The notes: generated by a model not told the origin, from the sequence alone. Counted from the first letter of the stretch, positions 43,340-52,750 are shown. The stretch: DNA of 64,000 bases from Bacillota bacterium (GCA_030529825.1 JAUMWD010000002.1:56779-120778); one strand, 5' to 3'. Numbers and translations: made by a program.

Positions 43340-43732
43340 TTATTTGTTATTATTTATTATTTCCTCGGCAATATCCGCCATTTCCTGAATATAATGCGGA
43401 CAGTTAGAATAGTCCCCTTTTAGGTCACAGCAGCGAATACAGCCGAATTTTTCCTTTGCGGCTGCTGTACATTCTACGGTTAGTGAAGTTACTTTTCTTT
43501 TAGCTTCAAGGTCACTGCCGTCGATAAAGGGATTTGCCAGACCGATTGCCATTACAGCGCCGCTGATTGCTCCGCATATCTCCCCGCTTCGCACACCGAG
43601 ACCGAATCCACCGCCTATTGCAAGTGCGGTTTTTTCGTCTAAACCGGTATATTTCCCGCAGGAGGAAAGCACGGACTGTGCGCAATTAAAACCCTTGTCG
43701 TGGTAAGCTTTTGCTGTTTCTTTAATGCTCAT
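43340..43732 (-). CDS. C_GCAxxG_C_C family protein
   Basis: A 130-residue cysteine-rich protein of the C_GCAxxG_C_C family (redox-related, function unsettled). The start at 43732 (M-S-I-K-E-T-A) overlaps the recN stop; an upstream in-frame start at 43804 lies deep inside recN. The conserved cysteines are in F-N-C-A-Q-S near residue 17, G-E-I-C-G-A-I-S-G near residue 50 and C-I-R-C-C with a C-P pair near the end. They may bind a metal cluster. It is flanked by recN and tyrS. Confidence 0.88.
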   Translation of the reverse strand: MSIKETAKAYHDKGFNCAQSVLSSCGKYTGLDEKTALAIGGGFGLGVRSGEICGAISGAVMAIGLANPFIDGSDLEAKRKVTSLTVECTAAAKEKFGCIRCCDLKGDYSNCPHYIQEMADIAEEIINNNK

Positions 43733-45428
43733 TTGCCACCGCCTGTATTCTAACAGACTGCTTATACAGCTCTGCTGCGGCAATCTGCTCCTCTGCGCTG
43801 GCAAGAGTTAACTCGGTAATGTTGTCACCGCCGTGGAGACGGGCAAGCTCTTCCCTTCTGCCCTGCCTGTCGAGCTCTGTGACCACAGTATAGGTCTTGC
43901 CGCCGTGCTCGGACTTTTTAATCATATTATGGTTATCTGCTATTGCGGCAATCTGCGGCAGATGTGTTATGCAAAGCACTTGTTTACCAACAGAAAGATT
44001 AGAGAGCTTTTCGCCCACCCTCTGTGCGGCAATACCCGAAACGCCCGTGTCGATTTCATCGAAAATCATGGTTTCAACAGTATCATTCCGAGAAAAAACT
44101 GTCTTCATGGCAAGCATTATTCGGCTAAGCTCGCCGCCTGAGGCGATTTTAGAAATGCGGCCCAGCTCCATGCCTGCATTTGCCGATATCAGGAAACGAA
44201 TTTCGTCAGCGCCGTTTGCGTCAAAGCCTATCTGATTATCCACAGGCTCAACCGCAACCTTGAATTTTACGGAGGGCATGCTCAAGTCACGAAGCTCATC
44301 GGTTATGCGCTTTTCCAGCTGCTTTGCGGCAGATATACGGGCCTTTGTCAGCTTCTCGGCAGAAGCACGGCATCTTTCAGTAAGCATGTCAAGCTTTTTC
44401 TTGAGTTTAAGGAGCATATCGTCGGAATATTCAAGCTCCATGAGCTTTTGGCGGCATTCCTCAAGATGCTCAAGCATCTGCGCCTCATCCATATTATACT
44501 TGCGGCGCAGCTTTCGAAGCAGAGACAGGCGAGTTTCAATATTATCATACTCTTCGGGGGAAAATTCAAGACTTTCCCTGAAATCACGGATACGCTCCGA
44601 AGCATCATACAGCATTGAGGACGCATTTTCAATTATACTTACCGTTTCCCGGAGATCTTCGGCAATAAATGCCGCTTTATTCATCACCGCTGCAGCCTCG
44701 TCTGCAAGCGCAACAGCGCAGTCATCGGAGCTGAAAAGTGCGGAGTATGCCGAATCTAAAGACTCTGTGAGCTTTTCGGAATTGCGCAGTAAATCTCGCT
44801 TGGAGGTAAGCTCATCTTCTTCCCCTGCTTTAAGATTGGCATTTTCAAGCTCGTTCACCTGATATTGCAGGGAATCTGCCATGCGTGCCTTTTCAATCTC
44901 ATCCATCGAAAGACGGTCAATTTCACGCAAGCAGGAACTATATTCCTTGTAATCATCCTTGAATGCCTTAAGAACATCAACATCTCCGCTGAAGCTGTCA
45001 AGATACTCCCTGTGCCTGCTCTCATCCATTAGCTGTCTGCCGTCATTCTGACCGTGGATATCAAGCAGAATTGCGCCAAGCTCACGCAATTGCGCTACAG
45101 ACACAGGCGTACCGCAGACACGGCAACTGCTTTTTCCGTCAAGCCCTATTTTGCGCTGAATGATTATTTCATCTTCAGGCTCAATGTCGTTTTCCCGTAG
45201 CCATTTGTCGGCTTCGCTGCATTCGAACACGGCCGTTACTGTACCCTTTTCTGCACCGTTACGAACGAGCTCGCGACTTGTTCGCGCGCCGATGATTGCA
45301 CCGAGCGAGTCAACGATAATAGACTTGCCGGCGCCGGTTTCACCTGTAAGTACTGTCATGCCCGGGCGAAACTCAATATCTGCTCTTTCTATTACGGCTA
45401 TATTTTCAATATGCAGTTCAGTAAGCAT
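43722..45428 (-). CDS. recN: DNA repair protein RecN
   Basis: A 568-residue SMC-like ATPase acting early at double-strand breaks. Walker A T-G-E-T-G-A-G-K-S is near residue 31. A long coiled-coil centre (about 150-370) separates the halves, and the ABC signature I-A-S-G-G-E-L-S-R near residue 435 plus Walker B M-I-F-D-E-I-D-T-G near residue 463 close the head. argR lies 15 nt upstream, the classic argR-recN order in Firmicutes. Confidence 0.97.
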   Translation of the reverse strand: MLTELHIENIAVIERADIEFRPGMTVLTGETGAGKSIIVDSLGAIIGARTSRELVRNGAEKGTVTAVFECSEADKWLRENDIEPEDEIIIQRKIGLDGKSSCRVCGTPVSVAQLRELGAILLDIHGQNDGRQLMDESRHREYLDSFSGDVDVLKAFKDDYKEYSSCLREIDRLSMDEIEKARMADSLQYQVNELENANLKAGEEDELTSKRDLLRNSEKLTESLDSAYSALFSSDDCAVALADEAAAVMNKAAFIAEDLRETVSIIENASSMLYDASERIRDFRESLEFSPEEYDNIETRLSLLRKLRRKYNMDEAQMLEHLEECRQKLMELEYSDDMLLKLKKKLDMLTERCRASAEKLTKARISAAKQLEKRITDELRDLSMPSVKFKVAVEPVDNQIGFDANGADEIRFLISANAGMELGRISKIASGGELSRIMLAMKTVFSRNDTVETMIFDEIDTGVSGIAAQRVGEKLSNLSVGKQVLCITHLPQIAAIADNHNMIKKSEHGGKTYTVVTELDRQGRREELARLHGGDNITELTLASAEEQIAAAELYKQSVRIQAVANEH

Positions 45429-45443
45429 ATTAAAATCCTCTTA

Positions 45444-45893
45444 TCAGAACATTTCGTCAATTTCGCGGCAGAAGATTTCGGCCGCTTCGTTGTTTTTCAT
45501 TGCAAGAAAAGCGGTGTCGTCACCGGCAAGCGTTCCCACAAGATTATCAATTTTCATAGAATCAAGTGCGGAGCATGCTGCAGGAGCAAGGCCCGGCAGA
45601 GTCTTTATAACAATCAGATTCTGCGCTGTGCTGAAAGATGTTATACTTTCGCGGAAAATCTTTTTAAGACGCGCTTCGTGGTCAGAGTTTTTAGATTTGC
45701 CGCTAACAACATAATGATACTTACCGGAATCACCAAGCTCTTTTATAAGCTGGAGGTCCTTAATATCCCTGGAAAGTGTTGCCTGCGTACTGCTGACGCC
45801 GTGCTCGGCCAGCGCCTCTATAAGTTGGCTTTGAGTTTCTATTTCGCGCTCGGAGATAATTTGCAGAATCACATTCTGTCTGGCAGTTTTCAA
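45444..45893 (-). CDS. argR: Arginine repressor ArgR
   Basis: A 149-residue arginine-sensing repressor. The long frame up to 45974 runs into nadK; TTG at 45893 has AGGAGG at 45907-45902, 8 nt away, and gives the normal M-K-T-A-R-Q start. The winged helix-turn-helix has S-S-T-Q-A-T-L-S-R-D near residue 37. The hexamerisation/arginine-binding C-terminal domain carries G-T-L-A-G-D-D-T-A near residue 122. No arginine genes are in the window, so targets lie elsewhere. Confidence 0.94.
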   Translation of the reverse strand: MKTARQNVILQIISEREIETQSQLIEALAEHGVSSTQATLSRDIKDLQLIKELGDSGKYHYVVSGKSKNSDHEARLKKIFRESITSFSTAQNLIVIKTLPGLAPAACSALDSMKIDNLVGTLAGDDTAFLAMKNNEAAEIFCREIDEMF

Positions 45894-45906
45894 TGTTTTA
45901 TCCTCC

Positions 45907-46770
45907 TTAGCTGTTTTTATATAGAAGTTTATCAAAGGTTGAATCGTAGAAGCTCTTTGTACCCATGTCAACAAGATTCATGGTTTTATCTGATTGCTTA
46001 ACAACAACAATATCATCATTGCTTACTTCAATCGGGTCTGCACCGTCAACGGACAGAAATGCTCTTCGATCGTGAATCTTTTCCGCCTTTACGGTAATGA
46101 TTCTATCGGGATTAAGTACAAAGTTCTTTGAACCGATTACATGTGCGCATATGGGAGAAATAATAAAGTTTTTTGCTTCGGGCTCTACAATTGGACCGCC
46201 GGCAGACATGGAATATCCGGTAGAGCCTGTGGGCGTGGATACAATTATTCCGTCGCCGGAAAAGCTCATTACTCGGTCATTATCACACCAGGCGGTGAGC
46301 TTGATGCAGTCACCCATGCCGTGAAGCACGACATCATTCAAACCGCAATTAGTATATATGATTTCATTGTTTCGTATAAGCTCCACATCAATCATCATAC
46401 GGTAGCTGCTGCGGTAATTTCCTTTTGCGGCTTCATTAATAAGCTCAATTTCACCGGGCTCAAGAGTAGCCATAAAGCCTTTTGTACCGAGGTTTATTCC
46501 CAGAAGAGGCTTGTCCTCGTGCTCAATCTGCCTTGCTGTGTGAAGAATTGTTCCATCGCCGCCGATTATGATAATCAGCTTTGCCTTTTTAACGGTATTC
46601 CAATCAGATATCTTAACATCACGAGGAATTGCATCACGGTCATCTGATCCGAATACGGGACAAATTACGGTTTCATACCCTTGTGATGACAGAATACGCA
46701 TTGCATTTTTTGTCAGTTCAAGATTAATATCGCGAAATGGGTTTGGGCACAAAGCAATTAAATCTGACAT
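45907..46770 (-). CDS. nadK: NAD kinase
   Basis: A 287-residue cytosolic kinase making NADP from NAD. G-G-D-G-T-I-L-H near residue 64 holds the catalytic Asp, and P-T-G-S-T-G-Y-S-M-S-A-G-G-P near residue 175 is the NAD-binding hallmark. Its stop abuts the SD of argR. It follows tlyA by 9 nt in the order dxs-tlyA-nadK-argR-recN, which is conserved across Firmicutes. Confidence 0.97.
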   Translation of the reverse strand: MSDLIALCPNPFRDINLELTKNAMRILSSQGYETVICPVFGSDDRDAIPRDVKISDWNTVKKAKLIIIIGGDGTILHTARQIEHEDKPLLGINLGTKGFMATLEPGEIELINEAAKGNYRSSYRMMIDVELIRNNEIIYTNCGLNDVVLHGMGDCIKLTAWCDNDRVMSFSGDGIIVSTPTGSTGYSMSAGGPIVEPEAKNFIISPICAHVIGSKNFVLNPDRIITVKAEKIHDRRAFLSVDGADPIEVSNDDIVVVKQSDKTMNLVDMGTKSFYDSTFDKLLYKNS

Positions 46771-46779
46771 AGTTGCTCC

Positions 46780-47574
46780 TTATAGTTGTTGATGAGAAGC
46801 CTCGACTACAGCTTCAACATCAATTTCCGGAGCCTCAAAGCTCCCCTTTTTCATATAACACAGGTATTCCCTGTTGCCTTCCGGGCCTTTAATGGGCGAA
46901 AAATCAAGTCCCATAACAGTAAGACCGATGGTAGGTGCAAAATTCAAAATACTCTCAATAACGGCGAGATGCACTGCCTTATCGCGTACAACGCCCTTTT
47001 TTCCGACCTCGTCCTTACCTGCCTCAAATTGAGGCTTAATAAGACATACAAGAGGCGCACCGTCCTTAAGAACCGATGTAACTGCAGGGAGGACAAGCTT
47101 AATTGAAATAAAAGAAAGATCCATTACCGCTATATCCAGCAATTCAGGAATCTGCTCTCCGGAAATATAACGGATATTTGTACGCTCCATATTCACAACG
47201 CGCTCGTCATTGCGCAAGCTCCAGGCAAGCTGACCATAGCCCACATCGACAGAATAAACCTTCTCTGCGCCGTTTTTCAGTAAAACATCAGTGAATCCGC
47301 CTGTTGAGGCTCCGCAGTCAATACAATGCAGTCCATTTACATCAATAGGAAAAACCTTGAGTGCTTTTTCCAGCTTGAATCCGCCTCTGCTTACATACGG
47401 AAGAGCTGCACCCTTTACCTCAATTTCAGCATCAGGTGATACCTGCATACCGGGTTTATCCGCACGCTGGCCGTCAACAAAGACGAGTCCGCTCATTATT
47501 GTGGTTTTCGCGCGTTCTCTGCTCTCGGTGAGGCCGAGGTCGAAGACGAGCTGGTCCAATCTGACTTTTTTCAT
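46780..47574 (-). CDS. tlyA: TlyA family rRNA 2'-O-methyltransferase
   Basis: A 264-residue protein with an N-terminal S4 RNA-binding domain (R-L-D-Q-L-V near residue 4) and a C-terminal FtsJ-like methyltransferase. The AdoMet loop D-C-G-A-S-T-G-G-F-T-D is near residue 86, and I-K-P-Q-F-E-A-G-K near residue 185 holds part of the K-D-K-E set. Mycobacterial TlyA methylates 16S and 23S rRNA; the clostridial member is assumed similar. It overlaps dxs by one base at the stop/start. Confidence 0.93.
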   Translation of the reverse strand: MKKVRLDQLVFDLGLTESRERAKTTIMSGLVFVDGQRADKPGMQVSPDAEIEVKGAALPYVSRGGFKLEKALKVFPIDVNGLHCIDCGASTGGFTDVLLKNGAEKVYSVDVGYGQLAWSLRNDERVVNMERTNIRYISGEQIPELLDIAVMDLSFISIKLVLPAVTSVLKDGAPLVCLIKPQFEAGKDEVGKKGVVRDKAVHLAVIESILNFAPTIGLTVMGLDFSPIKGPEGNREYLCYMKKGSFEAPEIDVEAVVEASHQQL

Positions 47575-49412
47575 TATTCACCTCTAACAAGAGCGAGAGC
47601 TTTTTCAAACAGACAGTCTGCATCAAGCCCGCAGTCCTTTTTCAGCTCGTCAACAGATCCGTGGGCAACAATCCCTTCGCCTAAATTGTTGACAGCGGCT
47701 TTTACGCATATGCCGCTTTCTGCGGCTTTTGCAAGAATCTGTTCGCCAACACATCCTGCATTGCACACATCCTCGGCGATGAACAGCTTACCTGTTTTAG
47801 TGAGGGATGCAAGAACCGGCTCTGCATTCAGCGGAGCAAGTCGATTGATTTTTACTATTTCAGCACTAATGCCCACAGCTGAAAGCTTATCAGCAAGCTC
47901 GAGGGCCGTATTAATCAAAATGCCGTATGCAGCAATTGTTATATCAGAGCCTGCTTTCAAAATTTCACTGTCTGATTTGCTGCAGGACATATATTCACCC
48001 TCACCGCCTCTGGGATATCTGACGGCGACAGGCCCGTCTGCCTTATACAGGGCAGTGTCCAGCATATATTCAAGCTCCGCAAAGCTTGACGGAGCAAAAA
48101 CCTGCATATACGGAACCGAGCATAAATAGCTCAAATCAAAGGCACCGTGGTGCGTTTCGCCGTCATTTCCCACAAGTCCGGCGCGGTCAACGCCTAAAAC
48201 AACATGGAGCTTTTGAAGCGAAACATCATGAATCAGCATATCATAGCTGCGCTGCAGAAAGCTTGAGTAAACCGCAAATACAGGTGTAAGTCCCTGTTTG
48301 GCCATTCCGGCGGCCATAGCTACGGCATTTTGCTCTGCAATACCCACATCATAGAAGCGCCGGGGATGCTTATTCGCAAAGGCCGTAAGACCGGTTCCGG
48401 AGCTCATAGCTGCTGTAATTGCAACAATGCTTTTATCTACATCAGCAAAGCGGCTCAACGCCGAGCCAAAGACTGTTGAAAAGCTTTTCTTTTCCTTTGG
48501 AAGCTCACCTGTTTCGGGATTGAACTTACCCACACCGTGATAATTTTCAGGATGCTCCTCGGCATATTCACAACCCTTACCTTTTTTTGTGATGACATGA
48601 ACAAGCACCGGGGTTTCCATTTCCTTTGCCCAACGAATGACGGTTTCAAGCTGCTCTACATCATGGCCGTCAACCGGGCCAAGATAATAGATGCCCATTG
48701 CGTCAAAGATATTAGGCTGAAGGATTCTTTTTTTTAGAGCTTCCTTAATTCTGTGGTTAGCATTGTAAATTGAGCTTACCTTGCCTACTGTATTTCTGTA
48801 CCATCGCTTAAAATTAATGTACCCGGGCTTTATACGCTCCCGTGACAGGAGCTTTGCGATACCGCCAACATTGCCGTTAATGGACATTCCGTTATCGTTT
48901 AAAATAATTACCAGCGGTTCACCGGAGCCACCGACATTAGTTAGTCCCTCATAGGCAAGGCCTCCGGTGAGTGCTCCGTCGCCAATTACTGCGGCAACAT
49001 TATAATTCTTATTCTCAAGCGTCCTTGCTCTTGCCATTCCCAGAGCGACGGAGACTGAATTTGATGCGTGGCCGGCGATAAACGCGTCATCGTCAGCTTC
49101 ATAGGGCTTTGGAAAACCGGATAGTCCGCCATGACAGCGAAGCGTTCCGAATTCATCCCGCCTTCCGGTTAAAATCTTATGTGCATAGCTCTGATGCCCA
49201 ACATCAAAAACTATACGGTCAACAGAGGTATCATATACACGGTGGAGCGCAACGGTAAGCTCTACAGCCCCGAGATTTGATGCAAGATGACCGCCGGTTT
49301 TTGAAACACTGTCTATTATGTATTCTCTTATTTCCTCGCACAGAGGCTTGAGCTCCTCGGGACGGAGCAGCTTCACATCGTTGGAGGAATTGACTTTATT
49401 CAAAATATTCAA
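47574..49412 (-). CDS. dxs: 1-deoxy-D-xylulose-5-phosphate synthase
   Basis: A protein of about 612 residues, the thiamine-diphosphate enzyme that starts the MEP isoprenoid pathway from pyruvate and glyceraldehyde 3-phosphate. G-G-H-L-A-S-N-L-G near residue 40 (His), G-H-Q-x-Y near residue 74, G-D-G-A-L-T-G-G near residue 145 (ThDP) and the catalytic Glu in G-I-A-E-Q-N-A near residue 362 are intact. The likely start is TTG at 49412, 8 nt from GAGG, rather than TTG at 49418. Together with ispA just upstream it supplies prenyl precursors. Confidence 0.96.
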   Translation of the reverse strand: MNILNKVNSSNDVKLLRPEELKPLCEEIREYIIDSVSKTGGHLASNLGAVELTVALHRVYDTSVDRIVFDVGHQSYAHKILTGRRDEFGTLRCHGGLSGFPKPYEADDDAFIAGHASNSVSVALGMARARTLENKNYNVAAVIGDGALTGGLAYEGLTNVGGSGEPLVIILNDNGMSINGNVGGIAKLLSRERIKPGYINFKRWYRNTVGKVSSIYNANHRIKEALKKRILQPNIFDAMGIYYLGPVDGHDVEQLETVIRWAKEMETPVLVHVITKKGKGCEYAEEHPENYHGVGKFNPETGELPKEKKSFSTVFGSALSRFADVDKSIVAITAAMSSGTGLTAFANKHPRRFYDVGIAEQNAVAMAAGMAKQGLTPVFAVYSSFLQRSYDMLIHDVSLQKLHVVLGVDRAGLVGNDGETHHGAFDLSYLCSVPYMQVFAPSSFAELEYMLDTALYKADGPVAVRYPRGGEGEYMSCSKSDSEILKAGSDITIAAYGILINTALELADKLSAVGISAEIVKINRLAPLNAEPVLASLTKTGKLFIAEDVCNAGCVGEQILAKAAESGICVKAAVNNLGEGIVAHGSVDELKKDCGLDADCLFEKALALVRGE

Positions 49413-49461
49413 AACCAAACCTCAAAACTTTTTGGTATATTCGCAAAAAATGCTATTTTAT

Positions 49462-49490
49462 AGTATAACAAACCGTGCCGGATATTACAA
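49462..49490 (-). promoter_or_regulatory. Promoter of the dxs unit inside the ispA terminator
   Basis: TTGTAA from 49490 to 49485, 17-bp spacer, TATACT from 49467 to 49462, with TGT before the -10 (extended -10). The -35 lies in the loop and the spacer in the 3' arm of the ispA terminator hairpin. Confidence 0.6.
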
Positions 49491-49507
49491 TAGATATCCG
49501 ACACGGT
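49470..49507 (-). terminator. Terminator after ispA
   Basis: Stem of 8 plus 7 base pairs with one C-A mismatch (49470-49485 with 49494-49509 region), eight-base loop; followed on the minus strand by TTTGTTAT, a short U-rich tail. Confidence 0.7.
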
Positions 49508-49523
49508 TTTAAAGTTTATTCAT

Positions 49524-50390
49524 TTAATTAAGCCTTGTAACAAGGTTATCCGCAAGAGTGCACAGAAAATCGGTATCATCAAAGCCCTGACACAGGCTGT
49601 GCTTTGCTGCAGTCGTGAGTTTTTCAATCATATCAAGGCATTTTTCATAGCCCAGCAGCGCCATGTATGTGTTCTTGCATTCCTTTTCGTCGGATCCAAT
49701 GGGTTTGCCGAGAATTTCCTTGTTGCTGATCACATCAAGCATATCATCACGAATCTGGAACGCAGCACCTATGGCAGCGCCGAACATTGACGCAGCTTCC
49801 ATCTGTGTTGCAGTACCTCCTCCGGCAGCTACGCCCATCCTGCAGGCGGCAATAAGTAAAGCACCGGTTTTGCGTGTGTTGATCTCGTTTAGCTCCTCTT
49901 CGGAAAGCAGCTTGTTCTCACCAAGCATATCAAGAAACTGGCCTCCGCACATACCGTCGGCACCTACTGCATCGGCAAGAATTTCAGCGCAATTTGCCCT
50001 TACTTCCGCAGGAAGCTCACTCCGCAGAATTGTACCGAAGGCTTCTGCCTGTAATGCATCACCGGCAAGGACAGCGGTACATTCGCCGTAAACCACATGA
50101 TTTGTGGGCTTTCCTCTGCGCAGGTCGTCATTGTCCATGCAGGGCAGATCATCATGTATGAGGCTGTAAGTATGCAGCATTTCAATCGCGCATGCAACAG
50201 GAAGAGCTTTGTTTACATCGCCGCCGGTGATTCGGCAGAATTCCAGTACGAGAATCGGACGAATGCGCTTACCTCCAGCAGTGAGGCTGTATTTCATGGA
50301 TTCGAAAAGCCCTTTCTGCGGCATATTATCTCCGCAAAAATATTTTTCAAGCTCGCTGTCGACTAATTCTTTGTATTCTTTTGCATTCAT
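49524..50390 (-). CDS. ispA: Polyprenyl (farnesyl/geranyl) diphosphate synthase
   Basis: A 288-residue trans-prenyltransferase that extends DMAPP with IPP, probably to farnesyl diphosphate. The start at 50390 (M-N-A-K-E-Y-K) follows the xseB stop directly. The first Asp-rich motif D-D-L-P-C-M-D-N-D-D-L-R-R-G is near residue 83 and the second, D-D-M-L-D, near residue 215. G-K-R-I-R-P near residue 43 binds IPP. It is last in the asp23-nusB-xseA-xseB-ispA unit, a common Firmicutes order. Confidence 0.94.
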   Translation of the reverse strand: MNAKEYKELVDSELEKYFCGDNMPQKGLFESMKYSLTAGGKRIRPILVLEFCRITGGDVNKALPVACAIEMLHTYSLIHDDLPCMDNDDLRRGKPTNHVVYGECTAVLAGDALQAEAFGTILRSELPAEVRANCAEILADAVGADGMCGGQFLDMLGENKLLSEEELNEINTRKTGALLIAACRMGVAAGGGTATQMEAASMFGAAIGAAFQIRDDMLDVISNKEILGKPIGSDEKECKNTYMALLGYEKCLDMIEKLTTAAKHSLCQGFDDTDFLCTLADNLVTRLN

Positions 50391-50391
50391 A

Positions 50392-50625
50392 TTACTCTGC
50401 ATCCTCAAAAGGCAGCTCAATCGGAGCCCCGTCTGCGCCTTTCTTTAGTTTTACAACCTTTTGCTCTGCTTCAGAAAGCATTTTGTCGCAGGAGGCAATC
50501 AGTGCAGTTCCCTCTTCAAACATTTTGAGAGATTCATTCAGAGGTGCGTCTCCCCTCTCAAGCATGCGTACTATTTCATCAAGCCTTTTTAACGATTCTT
50601 CGAAGCTCAATTTGCTTTCATTCAT
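50392..50625 (-). CDS. xseB: Exodeoxyribonuclease VII small subunit
   Basis: A 77-residue helical partner of XseA. S-F-E-E-S-L-K-R-L-D-E-I-V near residue 7 and L-E-R-G-D-A-P-L-N-E-S-L near residue 22 are the family signature. It overlaps the end of xseA by 8 nt and abuts ispA, so translation is coupled both ways. Confidence 0.95.
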   Translation of the reverse strand: MNESKLSFEESLKRLDEIVRMLERGDAPLNESLKMFEEGTALIASCDKMLSEAEQKVVKLKKGADGAPIELPFEDAE

Positions 50626-51832
50626 TATTAAGTGCCTCTCTTTCTACAACACGGCATTTCAGAATACCGTCTTTTACCATCAACCGAATTTTATCATTAA
50701 GCTCCACATCGGAAATGCTTCTTACAAGCTCACCGTTCTTATCTGCTGCGATAGAATATCCTCGGCTAATCACCTTTAACGGGCTCATGGCATCAAGGGA
50801 AGCCGCAAGGCGTACAAAGCTATTTCTGTTGGCAGAATTATATCTGTCCGCTGCAGCAATCAGCTTGTCCCGTATATAGTCAAGCTCTGTGCGTTTTGCA
50901 TCCACATATGCCAAGGGACTCTGCAGAACTCGTCGGTTTCTGAATTCCTCGAGCTTTCCTGCGGAATTATTAAGAGCCTTGCGCATGGCCTGTAGCTTTC
51001 GAATATCAAGGTTTTCAAGACCAGCGCGTATTTCATTAATATCAGGTACTGCGATCTCTGCAGCGTTTGAGGGAGTTGATGCGCGCCTATCTGCTACATA
51101 ATCGGATATTGTAACATCCGGCTCGTGCCCCACCGCTGAAATCACAGGCAGCTCGGAATCATATATAGCCCTTGCAACTCTCTCATCGTTAAATGCCCAC
51201 AGGTCTTCGATAGAGCCGCCGCCTCGCCCCGTTATAATCAGATCGGCAACCTTATAACGGTTTGCATAGCGGATGGCACCTACAATCTCCGGAGGAGCTT
51301 CCACACCCTGTACCCTTACAGGAAGAAGGACAACCTCGGTCATGGGCCAGCGATGGCCGAGAATGCGTATCATATCATGTACTGCTGCGCCTGCCGATGA
51401 TGTGATAATTGCAATTTTAGCGGGGAATTCCGGAAGCGGCTTTTTATGGGAAGCATCAAATAATCCTTCAGCAGCAAGCTTTGTTTTAAGCTGTTCATAC
51501 GCAATCTGAAGGTCTCCGGTACCCTCCGGCGTCAGATCGGTACAGTAAAGCTGATATGCGCCGTCACGGGGAAACACGGAAATACGACCAAAAGCAGTAA
51601 CACCCATGCCGCTTTCGGGACGAAAACGAAGCTTGGATGCACTGCTTTTAAACATGACGCAACGCAGACTGCTTTCCGAATCCTTAAGCGTGAAGTAATG
51701 ATGTCCCGAGGGATATATCTTATAGTTTGAGAGTTCTCCCCTAACACACACATTTGAAAGAATCGGTTCGCAGTCAATCAGCGTTTTTATTATATTGTTA
51801 AGCTCCGATACAGTCAGAGTTTTTTCGTTCAT
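50618..51832 (-). CDS. xseA: Exodeoxyribonuclease VII large subunit
   Basis: A 404-residue catalytic subunit degrading single-stranded DNA. The start at about 51832 (M-N-E-K-T-L-T-V-S-E-L) overlaps the nusB stop; the upstream ATG at 51859 lies inside nusB. The N-terminal OB fold shows G-E-L-S-N-Y-K and H-Y-F-T-L-K-D. The catalytic domain has T-S-S-A-G-A-A-V-H-D near residue 142, G-R-G-G-G-S-I-E-D-L-W-A-F-N near residue 225 and G-H-E-P-D near residue 260. xseB follows with an overlap. Confidence 0.96.
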   Translation of the reverse strand: MNEKTLTVSELNNIIKTLIDCEPILSNVCVRGELSNYKIYPSGHHYFTLKDSESSLRCVMFKSSASKLRFRPESGMGVTAFGRISVFPRDGAYQLYCTDLTPEGTGDLQIAYEQLKTKLAAEGLFDASHKKPLPEFPAKIAIITSSAGAAVHDMIRILGHRWPMTEVVLLPVRVQGVEAPPEIVGAIRYANRYKVADLIITGRGGGSIEDLWAFNDERVARAIYDSELPVISAVGHEPDVTISDYVADRRASTPSNAAEIAVPDINEIRAGLENLDIRKLQAMRKALNNSAGKLEEFRNRRVLQSPLAYVDAKRTELDYIRDKLIAAADRYNSANRNSFVRLAASLDAMSPLKVISRGYSIAADKNGELVRSISDVELNDKIRLMVKDGILKCRVVEREALNNE

Positions 51833-52305
51833 TATTCTTTCTCCGGCAGTTCGCCGCATTCAGCGAACTCACCTCTCATAAATCCGCCCAGAACACCGTT
51901 AATAAATGCAACTGTTTCAGGTTCGTCATACCCTTTTGAAAGCTCAACAGCCTCATTGATTGCTGCTGAATTGGGGATGTCGTCCATATACAGGATCTCG
52001 CAAATGGCACATCTTAACACCGCGATGGCGGTTTTGGAAATTCTGGACACCTTCCAGCCGGTTGAGTACTTTTCGATATACTTATCTATCTGGATCCTGT
52101 AATCCTCCACGAGGTTTGTCAAACGGACAATATATGCTTTCTGCTTGTCATCGGGAAACTCCGCAAAAAGCTCGTCCTCTGCTGCCAAAGTTGCGTAATA
52201 TTCCTCATCAAAGAATTCCTCAATTATTTCGGAAACAGGACGCTCGCTGGCTGAAGCAAAAAATCCCAGCTGAACTGCTATTTCTCTTGCAGTAGTTCTC
52301 TTCAT
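51832..52305 (-). CDS. nusB: Transcription antitermination factor NusB
   Basis: A 157-residue all-helical protein that binds boxA RNA with NusE/S10 in rRNA antitermination. The N-terminal R-x-x-A-R-E-I-A-V-Q-L-x-F block and the C-terminal L-R-C-A-I-C-E-I-L and P-N-S-A-A-I-N-E-A-V-E-L-S-K-x-Y segment near residue 112 are diagnostic. It carries a longer middle and an acidic tail. It sits 19 nt after the asp23 gene. Confidence 0.95.
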   Translation of the reverse strand: MKRTTAREIAVQLGFFASASERPVSEIIEEFFDEEYYATLAAEDELFAEFPDDKQKAYIVRLTNLVEDYRIQIDKYIEKYSTGWKVSRISKTAIAVLRCAICEILYMDDIPNSAAINEAVELSKGYDEPETVAFINGVLGGFMRGEFAECGELPEKE

Positions 52306-52324
52306 ATCTTATCTCTCCGCAGTA

Positions 52325-52687
52325 TTACTTATCAAACTCAATGCCTGAAACATGGATATTTACTTCGGCCTTATCTATACCGGTTATAGCCTGCACAGCT
52401 TCAGTAACAGAGCTCTGAACCTCACGCGCTACATTTACGATATTGCAGCCGTAACGAACGAGAATAATTGCATCTACCTTTATTGTGTCGTCGACAATCT
52501 GAACCTTGACACCTTTTGAAACTGTTTTAAAACCTATAAGCTCGGCAAGCTCTGCACCTGCGGTGGTGGAAATGCCTGCAACACCGTCAATCTCGGTAAT
52601 AGCGGAACGCACCATGGTGGAGATTACTTCTTCGGAAATATTAATGCTGCCGTTTGCATCCTTGCAGCTAATATAAGACTCACCCAT
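52325..52687 (-). CDS. Asp23/Gls24 family envelope stress response protein (YqhY-like)
   Basis: A 120-residue Asp23-family protein. The start at 52687 (M-G-E-S-Y-I-S) has GGAGG 8 nt upstream, better than the frame start at 52714. The family core is I-S-E-E-V-I-S-T-M-V-R near residue 18, I-D-G-V-A-G-I and V-K-V-Q-I-V-D-D-T-I-K-V-D-A. The position before nusB is that of B. subtilis YqhY, linked to control of fatty acid synthesis and the envelope. It heads the nusB-ispA unit and has its own promoter. Confidence 0.92.
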   Translation of the reverse strand: MGESYISCKDANGSINISEEVISTMVRSAITEIDGVAGISTTAGAELAELIGFKTVSKGVKVQIVDDTIKVDAIILVRYGCNIVNVAREVQSSVTEAVQAITGIDKAEVNIHVSGIEFDK

Positions 52688-52717
52688 AATTATACGCCTC
52701 CAATATGATTTCAAAGT

Positions 52718-52746
52718 ATTCTACCACAAAAGCGCATAAAAATAAA
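52718..52746 (-). promoter_or_regulatory. Promoter of the asp23-nusB unit
   Basis: TTTATT from 52746 to 52741, 17-bp spacer, TAGAAT from 52723 to 52718, with TGG before the -10 (extended -10). Confidence 0.5.
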
Positions 52747-52750
52747 GCAT

